Below are positions 13,506 to 23,223 of a stretch of DNA of 64,000 nt, one piece after another. The stretch's first letter is position 1; every line of letters starts with the position of its first letter. The stretch comes from Podaxis mareebaensis (Eukaryota > Basidiomycota > Agaricomycetes > Agaricales > Agaricaceae), in NCBI GenBank assembly GCA_018524725.1, contig JAEUWP010000323.1, positions 62,001 to 126,000 on the forward strand, given 5' to 3'. The notes beneath the pieces were generated by a model. That model was given only the letters and a program-made list of their open reading frames with translations, had not been told where the DNA came from and made no database searches. A program made the translations under genes and the position numbers.

Positions 13506-15162
13506 ATGTTATTATTCTCCCTCTTCCTCGCTTTCACTACTGCTCGGAGCTCGCCTGTTGGTTCAACCATAGCCGAGACACTTAACGCTGATCTCAAGCC
13601 CAACCATTTTATCATCGGGCGAGAACTCCCCGAGTGTCTGAAGCTGGGACGATACCGTACGACTTCCCAAATCCTTTGGAGCTGCCTCGCGACAGTCTTT
13701 GCTTGTACCTGGTCTGCTATACACCCGAACCTGTCCGGACCCAAGGACTCTGGGTTTCAGCATTTTAGGCGGCAGGTCGTCACGATGATCTGCGCGATTG
13801 TTGCACCGGAGCTGATAGCGTATTAGGCGATGAGACAGTGGATCGCGGCCAGAAGGATCAAGAAAAGAGTTTAATGATCGTTTTCATGGAGGGGGGTAAG
13901 CCTCCTTGCTTGTCCATAGAGGCACATCTGCTGATTACAGAATAGTTGATCCCGAATCATCGATCATCATCAAGATCAAGCAGTGGTTCACTGGTCCCGA
14001 GGAGACTTCCAGGGAGGGCTGGACTCTCGCGCACGGGTTCTTTGTGCAGATGGGAGGGTTTGTGCTATACCATGACGGAAAGCCACAAAAGGTCCTGACT
14101 TTCAAGCGCATGCTCAAGTCGATCGAGAACGGAGAGATAGACGTCCCTTCAATTCAAGAAGAGGACATCGCCGACAAGGGCAAAAGCGATTTCCTGACAA
14201 AATCGCTCGTCGTCGTACAAACGACGTGGTTCGTTGCCCAATGCACGGCTCGATGGCGTTTGAGTCTCCCCTTGGCAGAATTAGAGGTGTTGACGCTGGC
14301 TTTTGCCGCGTTGAATGGCATTATATATGTCATCTGGTGGAATAAACCTCAAGGAGTCCAGGTCCCAATCAAGCTTCCGTTGGGGAATGCCCGTGAATCC
14401 CTTCCAGTTTGCCAAGGAACATCTTCCGCCCCCCTTTGTAACACCTCTGGCCCTGAGCTCACACAATCCGCTCCTGACTCGATCATCAACCCGGGCACAT
14501 CCACCGTTGAAGTGACCTCAGAGGCAGAGGCTATGCTCGCCTACAAGCCTCACGAAGAAGTCTACGCCTCCCGGGCCAGCGGCGGCGAGGAACTATACGA
14601 TAAAGAAAGTTGTCATGAGTTCCTCAAGTGTTGCGACAAACTTGGAGAAGCCTTCCAGTCCATCAGAAATCGACAGGAGATCGGAAGCTCCCGCTTTCGC
14701 ATAGTCTTTATCTCTATTCTCCTTCCCATCATTTTCTTGAAGAGATTCGCCAGCCTCTTGGTTGATCTGCCATTCAATCCACGAGATCGAAGACATGCAA
14801 ATGCCACTGTCGGTCGAATTCGAGTTCCGATGTCCCACTCGGAATATAAGGACCGGACTCTAACTACCCCTTTGCTCTCAGCTGTGATTGGGTCTGTCTT
14901 TGGAGCTTTCCACTTGACGCTATGGTCATCACCGTCGTTCCCAACTCCCCTCGAACATCAGTGGTGGAGGTGGTGCGCTCTCCTCATCACCGTGTCGCCA
15001 GCCTTTGCTGCTATTCTGCTCCTCGCATCCTATTTCGCCCCTTCGACAGTTGTCAACCACTTCAATGATACGCTCTTCAATAAGTATCCTTCTGCATTGC
15101 AAAGAATGAACAACGCCGAAATGAATATTCCCGGGCAACTACGGTGTCACTGTGCGTTCTAA
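13506..15162 (+). pseudogene. Basidiomycete multi-pass membrane protein, apparently disrupted
   Basis: The first exon starts MLLFSLFLAFTTARSSPVG and continues with LWSCLATVFACTWSAIHPN and VVTMICAIVAPELIAY. This resembles a large family of fungal plasma- or endomembrane proteins of unknown function that I recall from Agaricomycetes. An in-frame TAG (13824-13826) follows directly, where the family usually has Trp (AY-W-AMRQW). The reading then continues AMRQWIAARRIKKRV to another stop. After an intron ending near 13941 a long exon follows with GWTLAHGFFVQMGGF, LVVVQTTWFVAQCTARW and several hydrophobic segments, ending at 15162 (TAA nearby). The C-terminus seems to lack the usual last hydrophobic stretch. 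I interpret it as a recent pseudogene. An unseen alternative splice around the TAG is the other explanation. Confidence 0.6.
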
Positions 15163-15305
15163 TCTCCATTGGTCTGATGATAACAGTTTTGTCGGGTGGC
15201 TGGGCAACATTGCCCTGTGAGTAGTGTTCAAGAAGGGGGAGGGGGTCAATGGTTCCCGGGAAGAACAGACACACTTGGCCAGGACGAGCGAGGTAATCGC
15301 CGGAG

Positions 15306-15327
15306 AGCCACGTGACCCTCCGTGGCT
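15306..15327 (+). promoter_or_regulatory. Duplicated CACGTG-containing inverted repeat upstream of copy 1
   Basis: AGCCAC and GTGGCT form inverted arms, and the left arm overlaps the palindrome CACGTG (15309-15314), an E-box-like core. The surrounding 300 bases are repeated upstream of copy 2, so the block was duplicated with its gene. The function as a transcription-factor site is inferred only. Confidence 0.35.
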
Positions 15328-15593
15328 AACGTCGTACATCACACCTGTTCCTATCTACCTTCCTACACATCGAAATTCTCGCGTCGTCGTACCAAAAGGA
15401 GCGGGCGAGCCAATGGTTCCTGGAGATCGATACACAATCGTGTGCCCAAGCTTTGTCGTATACAAGGCATTTTCTACTCATCTGTCATAACGGTCACACA
15501 GAGGGCGACCTTCTTCGATCCCATGGTCACATCATTGGCTCGTACTCAAACTTGAAACGCTTTTGTTGTCTCCACCACCGTTCGCTTCCAACC

Positions 15594-17099
15594 ATGACTG
15601 TGGTCCCCCCGCCAGCCAAAGTCCTTGTCACTGGAGCTAATGGCTATATTGCCATCTGGGTCGTTCGACAACTCCTTGAACAAGGATACTCCGTCCGTGG
15701 CACGGTGCGAACTACCGATAAGGCGAAGTACCTGATCGACTACTTCGGGAAGAGGGGCTATGGTCAAGACAAGCTTGAGATTGTAGTCGTCGATAACATT
15801 ATTAAGGTCAGCCATCTTGTCGATATCTTCTCTGAACTGTTTAGGCCGACGGAACCCTAGGAAGGTGCCTTTGATGAGGCAGTTCGGGGTGTTGATGCTA
15901 TCGAGCACACGGTATCTCCACTCGTGGTTAATATCGTTGACCCGCAAGGCACGACCATATACTCGCGTCAGATATTGGGAGCTTCCCGTTAACATAATCA
16001 TTTACCAGGATATATCCAACCTGCTGTTCAAGGAACTGTGGGTATTCTACAAAGTACTCTAAAGAACGGGTATGCCTTGCGTCATTGTTGCTTCAAAGTT
16101 CATTACTAAGTCATCAACAGGATAAACGTGAAGCGGGTTGTCATCACCTCATCGGGTGGGGCCATAATGGCCTTTCCTACCAAGCCCACTGTCTTTTCGG
16201 AGAAGGATTGGAATGTAGAATCTGTTGAAGACGTCGAGAAGAATGGAGTAAATGCCCCCACCATGTCCAAATATTTTACTTTAAAGACTTTGGCAGAGAG
16301 GGGTATGTTGTATTTCGGCTATTTTGCGCATAAAGCCTCTAACGTGATGCTAGCTGCTTGGGACTTCTACGAAAAATACAAGGCAAATGTTCAATGGGAC
16401 TTGGTGGTCATTAATCTCTCCCTCGTGGGTTATTGCACAACTTATTACCTTCCTCACTGATTTATGCTCTTACCATCCAGGTTGTCGGAGTGAGCGTTCC
16501 GATCAAGGCGATCTGCAAACTCACAATCATAACACGCCTCTTAGCCACCTATCCAGGAGATCAATGGGGGACCTGCAGGTCTTAATTCGTCACTCAAGCG
16601 CCTGTACGATGTCGTTGTTGGCGACAGTCCCAAATCGCAGGAACTCCTATACACGTCGAATGCTTGGGTAGACGTTCGCGATACAGCGCAGGGTCATATA
16701 TTGGCACTGCAGAAGGAAGCCGCAGGCGGTGAGCGGATTATAGTGTCTGCAGGTGTGTTTCAATTCACCTACAAGCCAACGTACACTGATGGTGATTACT
16801 TGAACTACACTAGGCTCGTTCGTTTGGCAAGATTGGCGTACGTCGCTTATTCTCACTCGATACTATGAGCGACTAGGCTTGACTGACCAAATTTCTTGCC
16901 TTCAGTCGATGTCGCCAATGCCATTCAGCCATACCCTCTCCCAAACCACCCACCTGCGAAGGGCATTCCCGGGCTTGAGAAGTCTTATAATACACAATTC
17001 AATACAGCGAAGGAGAAGAAGATTTTCGGGATCAAATTCAAGACTATGGAAGAAACCCTGAGAGACACGCTGGAGAACTTTGCTGTAAGGGGATGGTGA
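15594..17099 (+). CDS. NAD(P)-dependent epimerase/dehydratase (extended SDR), copy 1
   Basis: Extended short-chain dehydrogenase of the dihydroflavonol-reductase / Gre2 / lactaldehyde-dehydrogenase-like group, probably a cytosolic carbonyl reductase. Nine exons join to about 350 residues. Seen: Rossmann motif VTGANGYIAIWVV, cofactor region RGTVRTTDKAK, catalytic Ser in VITSSGG and catalytic YxxxK in SKYFTLKTLAE. Exon 1 ends IIK; the TAG after FRPTEP lies inside an intron, not in the gene. The second intron seems to begin with GC (15949-16008). A 9-nt exon (VVG, 16481-16489) joins INLSL to PPIQEINGG. Compared with copy 2, the conserved INPPF-VFG is INLSL-VVG and KSWYD is KRLYD, so this copy may be losing function. 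The C-terminus is ENFAVRGW then TGA. Confidence 0.8.
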
Positions 17100-18024
17100 T
17101 GACGATGTCCGAACGGGGTGGCATTTTGTGGGCTAGAGATAACTGGTATTGGATTAGCGGTCTTAGATATAGCAGATGCACTCACAGAGAAACATATATT
17201 AATAGTGCTCAAATGGATTGATCAATAATCGCCCTGTAACGTTTCCCGAGGCACCTTGTTTCTTGTATCTTGCTTGGCTGTGATACGAGTTGGTGCGACG
17301 GGAAGCGACAACAGTGAAGTACCAGAAATCACCGAGCAGGACTACAGGCTCCGCAGGGTGGGCTATCATAATATAGGCTTTGAGCGTAATGTAGTGAATA
17401 GTCTGAGCTATTGGGTTTGTGCGGAGATGCAGAGACGCGGTCTAGTTATAAGTTTCGAGGTGGCGCGAGCATTGAAGGGCTGATTGAGATCGGGGAATAC
17501 TGAAGGGCAATACCCTTTTGTGTAGGGGCATTGGTGAATAAAATTGATGCATCGGTGAAGACGGGAAGGCAGAGTTGAATTCTGACGGCGCGAGCCTTTC
17601 AGATCATAGCATGGTGGCTTTGTCACCTCAGTGTCATACTTGTGTCTTTGCTCTGCAGTTTTGAAAGTGGAACTCGCTTAAGCGCTCAATGACCCGAGAC
17701 ATACAATACCTTTCTACTTTGGAGAAATGAACGATGCTGAGATAAATATTATGTGAGGCTTCCCTTGCACTGCCATGGTATGTAAGGGTTTGCACTGAGT
17801 GAACTCCAGTCTCTACTGGCCGAGTGTTGACTGACTGGCCACGCGGTTGCGTAACGCTGTCCCGTCTAAGGCTCTGCAAGCAGAAGCCTATGGTCCCGGA
17901 GAAGAATTCATGCACCACCGATGATGGTTTCTATCTTCATTTGCCGTAACAGTCACACAGAGGGTGATCCCCCTCTAGACCCACGGCCGCTGCATTGTCG
18001 CCTCCACCACCATTTACTTCAATC
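17100..18024. other. Spacer between SDR copies
   Basis: About 0.9 kb with no supported gene. Its right end (about 17925-18024) resembles the DNA just before the copy 1 start near 15480-15593, including the stretch with GTAACAGTCACACAGAGGG, so it belongs to the third, decayed repeat unit. Confidence 0.45.
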
Positions 18025-18237
18025 ATGGTCGTGGTCACTCCGTCATCTAAAGTTCTTGTTGCTGGAGCCAATGGCTAGATTGCGGCTTGAGTCATTCAGC
18101 AACTTCTTGAACAAGGATACTTGGCCCATAGCAGGGTACGAACCGCTGACAAGGCGAAGCATCTGATCGACTACTTCGGAAAGAGGGGGCTATGGTCAGG
18201 ACAAGCTCGACGTTGTGGTGGCTGCCGACCTCTGTCA
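18025..18237 (+). pseudogene. Degenerate first-exon fragment of the SDR family
   Basis: The start MVVVTPSSKVLVAGANG aligns with the first exon of copies 1 and 2 (MTVVPPPAKVLVTGANG). It is broken by TAG in place of Tyr, by a second TAG-like lesion around the Trp position, and by a one-base insertion in the poly-G after the KRG codons. QQLLEQGY, RTADKAKHLIDYFGKRG and the following GQDKLDVVV are still legible. The similarity stops near 18237, immediately before the repeat unit of copy 2 begins. It is a truncated third copy. Confidence 0.8.
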
Positions 18238-18252
18238 CGGTTAGCACCTGAG

Positions 18253-18276
18253 AGCCACGTGACCATCCATGGCTAA
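18253..18276 (+). promoter_or_regulatory. CACGTG-containing site upstream of copy 2
   Basis: Same element as at 15306, with CACGTG conserved at 18256-18261 but the right arm changed from GTGGCT to ATGGCT. Conservation of the core in both duplicated promoters is what makes it a candidate site. Confidence 0.3.
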
Positions 18277-18551
18277 CATCGTATGCAACACCTGTTCCCT
18301 ATCAGCCTTCCTCCTATACATCGAAAGTTCTCGCGTCGTCGTACCCCAAGGAGCGGAGAGCGAATGATTCCTGGAGAAGAAGAGGCACACAACCATGTGC
18401 TCAAGCTTTGTCATATGCAAGGCTTTCTCTCCTCATTTGTCATAATGGTCGCACAGAGAAGGTAACCTTCTCCGATCCCGTGGCTACAACATTGGCCCGT
18501 ATTCAAAACTTGAAACAATTTTGTTGTCTTCACCATCACTCGATTCCAACC

Positions 18552-20056
18552 ATGACTGTGGTCCCCCCGCCAGCCAAAGTCCTTGTCACTGGAGCTAATG
18601 GCTATATTGCCATCTGGGTCGTTCGGCAACTCCTTGAACAAGGATACTCTATCCGTGGCACGGTGCGAACTGCTGATAAGGCGAAGCATCTGATCGATTA
18701 CTTCAGGAAGAGGGGTTATGATCAGGATAAACTTGAAGTTGTAGTTGTCGATGACATTATTAAGGTCAGCCATCTTGTTGATATCTTCTCAGAACTGTTT
18801 AGGCTTATTGAATCCTAGGAAGGTGCCTTCGATGAGGCAGTTCGGGGTGTTGACGCTATCGAGCACACGGCGTCTCCATTTGTGACCAATATCGTCGACC
18901 CGCAAGGCATGATCATACGCTCACGTCAGAGGTTGGGACCTTGCCATTGACGTGATCATTTACCAGGATATATTCAACCTGCAGTTCAAGGAACTGTGGG
19001 CATCCTACAAAGCGCTCTAAAGAACGGGTATGCCTCACCATTGCTGCTTCAGAGTTCGTTGCTAAGTCATCAACAGAACAAACGTGAAGCGCGTTGTCAT
19101 CACCTCATCGTGTGGGGCCGTAATGGCGCCTCCAACCAAGCCCACCGTCTTTTCAGAGAAAGATTGGAACGTAGAATCTCTTGAAGACGTTGAGAAGAAT
19201 GGAGTGAATGCCCTCACCATGTCCAAATACCGTACTTCAAAGACTCTGGCAGAGAAGGGTATGTTGTATTTCGGCTATTTTGCGCATAAAGCCTCTAACG
19301 TGATGGCAGCTGCTTGGGACTTCTATGAAAAACACAAGACGAACGTTCAGTGGGACTTGGTGGTCATTAATCCTCCCTTCGTGGGTTATTGCATAGCTTA
19401 TTACCCTTACCACTGATTTACACTCTCGCCATCCAGGTTTTTGGGGTGAGTGTTCTGATCAAGACAATCTGCAAATTCACAATCGTAATGCGCCTCTTAG
19501 CCACCTATCCATGAGATCAGTGGGGGACCTGCAGGTCTTAATACGTCGCTCAAGTCCTGGTATGATGTCATTGTCGGCGACGGTCCCAAATCACAAGAAC
19601 TCCTATACACATCAAATGCTTGGGTAGATGTTCGTGATACAGCGCAGGGCCATATATTGGCATTGCAGAAAGAAGCCGCGGGCGGTGAACGAGTCATCGT
19701 GTCTGCAGGTGCGTTGTCAATTCACCTACAAGCCCAATATACACTGACGGTGATTGCTTGACTATGCTAGGCTCGTTTGTTTGGCAAGAGTGGCGTACGT
19801 CACCTATTCTAACTCGGTAGTAAGAGCGATCAGGCCCGACTGACCGAATTTCTTGCCTTCAGTCGATGTTGCCAATACTATTCAACCATACCCTCTCCCG
19901 AACCACCCACCTGCGAAGGGCATTCCGGGGCTCGAGAAGTCTTATAATATCCAATACAATACAGCGAAAGAGAAGAAGGTTTTCCGGATCAGATTCAAGA
20001 CTATGGAGGAAACATTACGAGACACGTTGGAGGACTTCGCCCTAAGGGGGTGGTGA
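18552..20056 (+). CDS. NAD(P)-dependent epimerase/dehydratase (extended SDR), copy 2
   Basis: Tandem paralogue of the gene at 15594, with the same nine-exon layout and about 349 residues. Motifs: VTGANGYIAIWVV, RGTVRTADKAKHL, VITSSCGAV, YRTSK for catalytic Tyr and Lys, and VVINPPF-VFG-PPIHEISGG across the micro-exon (19437-19445, flanked by introns 19381-19436 and 19446-19500). It has the same GC..AG intron as copy 1 (18907-18966). The C-terminus is EDFALRGW then TGA. Conserved family positions are kept here (NPP, VFG, SWYD), so this is the better candidate for a working enzyme. Substrate cannot be told from sequence. Confidence 0.85.
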
Positions 20057-21133
20057 CAACGATGTCTGGATAGTTAACAACGGAGTTTCATTGGCTGGAG
20101 GCACAGGGGGTTATATCACTGGTTTTTAGCTACGCCAGCATTATTGCCCCAATGCCCTCACGGAAATATATAATGTTATCGATCAACAGTGACTAATACT
20201 AGCCCCGCAGTGTTGAATATACATGTTAATAGATCCCTGACTCACCGCTTGGTAAGGTTCTCCGGTGAGAACAAGTAGAATACTTGGACTGCACAAGACG
20301 ATGCCCAACAATTAGGTAGATTGATTCACTACGGTAATAAATAACCTCGGCATCACCCCCATTTATGTTACCAAAGTAGACGAGGACCATACATTGACCG
20401 TGTGTGTAGATTGTCTATCATGTAGCTGGGATTGCAAGTGGCTCAGTGATAGACTTGGTGCAAACTACAATTCACCAATTGTCTCGAACACACCCGGTCG
20501 AGAATTTTCCTTAACAACTGGTTGTTGAGTCATGACCCAGCGTAAGCCTACTTGTACATTGATAAGTGTGAGGGAAATTCCAGTCACGCTCGGGCAGGAA
20601 TCAAGGTAAATGTTTATAACAGGAATGTTAACTGTGATCACCCAGGCCCTAAATCATACATTAGGTATTCTGCACTGTAGTTGCATAAGTGTTTGAAACG
20701 CATGTCCATAGGGCAGCACTCTCTATGACTGTTGTCAGAGCGTACTATCAAGGAAAGGCGTGAGTATCCAGACAGCCAACTCTATAGGACGACGTACCAG
20801 GAGGGCGGACCCATTGGTAAACTCTCGCGACACCTTTCTGACTGACCATATCCTCCAGGAGATCATACCTAGAAAGGAAGAGTTATCAGAGAATTATGCA
20901 ATGGGAAGTGTAATGCTACCTGTACGGTAGACACTGACACTTTGGTAGTGATTAATTTATAGTTCCGGGCGTGGAAGGGACGTAACATACCTGAGGGTGA
21001 ATGCAAAGTCACCCAAGACCCAAGCTTCAAGGTCTCTTAAGTATGCATCATCTCCTGGCTTGAACAATGCCAACCTCACAACGAGGCAGGTTCCAGTTAC
21101 TTGACAGGTGACGTGAGATAACAAAAAGGTCAC
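20057..21133. other. Intergenic DNA, no supported gene
   Basis: About 1.1 kb downstream of SDR copy 2. No ORF of interest. The right part may hold the lost 3' portion of the minus-strand membrane-protein relic that follows, but I could not join exons through it. Confidence 0.4.
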
Positions 21134-21720
21134 TCAGACGTATGATGAGCACTCACCGACAAGTCCAATCACCGCAAGGCGGGGAACAATAATGACAGCA
21201 CGTTGGTTGGGATGTCCCCATACAACCCATAGCTGGTAAATCTGTTTTTGAACAAGTGAGTGGACAGCTGACTTGTAGTCACAGGAGACATACAAATGCA
21301 ATGTCTGCCACAATAACGGCAGGCAGGAATATACCTTTGAGCACTTCTGAGAAGGCAAGCTGCCGACCTGTTTTGATGTTCCATTGTATGTCATTCTCTA
21401 ATAACTTTGTCCATGACATTATCCAATGCTATACAACTTTGGATGAATCCGCTGGATATGAGTATGGAGGAAATGGTGCTTATGCCAGTGGTCAAGATAA
21501 AAGTAAAGATGCTTAGCACAAGAATCAGCCGCATAGGTGAGGCGGTGGTCTGCTCCAAATGGTATGTCATTCTGTGGCGATACCAGGGTAGAACAATGGA
21601 ACAAGTGAATAATGAAAGAAATATTGCATAAAAGAAGTTTTGTACAGGCAGACTTGCGAGTTTGGCTGGGGCACATGGTATTAGGGGGGGACATGGCTAC
21701 TCGCCAATGTGTGAATGTCA
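21134..21720 (-). pseudogene. Decayed fungal membrane-protein gene (copy M1)
   Basis: Minus-strand pieces of a multi-pass membrane protein. They include KLASLPVQNFFYAIFLSLF, then LRLILVL-like and FTFILTTGIS hydrophobic segments, QLAFSEVLKGIF, and IYQLWVVWGHPNQ before another hydrophobic run. A sister copy is at 54848-55472 with the same order of segments. Next to the presumed start, M1 has one extra base in a run of C compared with the sister (a frameshift), and the end is not found. The YQLWVVWG-type segment recalls the many 7/8-TM receptor-like families of basidiomycetes, but I cannot name the family. Confidence 0.55.
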
Positions 21721-23130
21721 CCAGGCTATGAGAAAAGGGGAGAGGCCTTCAAGAGTTACAACTGAGACAACGCTCTTATCAAGTCATTACCAGGGTCATG
21801 AAACTAGAAGGAAGATTGACTGTGGGCTTACGAAATTGCAGATACTATGGCCGGCATGTTTTGACTTGTGGTTACAGCATACTATCATTGATCACCTCTT
21901 GGCCACTTTTTCAGATGTGCACGCTCTTCCTCCTTTGTCATGGCATATTTTCCGTTGAAATCTCGCATACATATGCGGAAATGTCTTCGGTAAACGTTTA
22001 TGAATTTTTTGGGATTTTATCTTGCCGGATGGCCATGTCGGAACAGTTCCGATGAGCATAAGTCAACTGAACCATCAATTGGCCACCCAAACATCGTGGC
22101 TGTGTCACAGCTGAGTTGAGGCTCCGCGTCGGCATCATAGTCTCAAAAACCTCACGAAGCCATTAGAGGCACTCGTGTACATAGGCGGAGTTCTAAATCA
22201 TGCACCCCTTGTCACACTCATATGCCAGTCCTCAAACTAATCCTGGTATTCCTTGAGTCCTTGTGAAGATATTGGGCTGAAAGTGAGCAAACACACTCTC
22301 TGGTATGGTTCCTACAACCATGCCAAAAACTGTGCTGAAACCTTCATGGGATCGGAAAAGATCTACGAAACTGATGGTAAAATCACTGCCTCAGAAGCTT
22401 ACTTCCCAAACCATTATTTTTTTTCTGACAGTACACAGAGAGTTTCTCCAAATATTTTTGTACAGTCATGTTCTCTAGTATAAGTACTATATACATGTCA
22501 AGTTTGGGGAGACTATGTGCGAGAGAAAGGGAAGAACTGCAAGGTGACCAACAGCTGATAGGGTGGCCAACAGGCGATCAATGATAGTAGGGCATCGGAT
22601 ATTATAAATAGAGCGGTCAGTTCTAGATCCCTTCTGTTAGGATTTGCAAGGATTCGGGTCGTGATCATCGGATGAAGGAGGCTGATACATGGACTGGTAA
22701 TATTTGGAATTCATAGAGGTATACTACGGTGATAAAGTTAGTGGTGATAGCGATGGGCCCAGTCCCCTCCAGAAACTAAGCTTTAACCTCACCCAGACTT
22801 CATCCGGGTACATTGTGGAGTTGCGTGTCCATTTGATCGCTTTTTAGTATTTTGCGGTGTGCAAGGGGCTGAGTGGATGTCGGAGCCAACATACTACTAT
22901 TACGTACTCCCTCCAAGTTTTAGCCTCTCCTTCCAACCAACCGTTCGAGCATTGTCAGCAGTGTACAGCTACAGCAAATTCACCCACGCTCTTCCAGAAG
23001 ACTCCCGCCTCGTATTAGATTTGGATTTATACCATGTTCTTCCACCTGTGGTCCTATGGTGCACAGCGCCTAAACACCACTACTTTTGTGCAGTGGCCAT
23101 CTCGGCGGGGAAGAAGTTCCGAAAATAAGT
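21721..23130. other. Gene-poor DNA left of the hAT element
   Basis: About 1.4 kb. The first 250 bases still show weak similarity to DNA at 55480-55650 (for instance GCTTACGAAATTGCAGATAC against GCTCACGAAACTGTAGATGC), so the M1/M2 duplication extends here. The rest has no supported gene. Confidence 0.4.
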
Positions 23131-23170
23131 AAAATAAAAATAAAAATAAAAATAAAAATAAAAATAAATA
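23131..23170 (+). repeat. (AAAAT)n microsatellite
   Basis: About eight tandem AAAAT units with slight variation at the ends, about 55 bases left of the hAT terminal region. Confidence 0.85.
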
Positions 23171-23223
23171 ATCGTCGTGACTAGATTTGGTCGCATTCAT
23201 TGCGAGCTCGGAGTGTAGTGACC

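Noticed and set aside
15840..15862. TAG after FRPTEP as a nonsense mutation in SDR copy 1
   Set aside because: The stop is within an intron (AAG-GTCAGC to CCTAG). Removing it joins IIK to EGAFDEAVRG, the conserved continuation. The same holds in copy 2.
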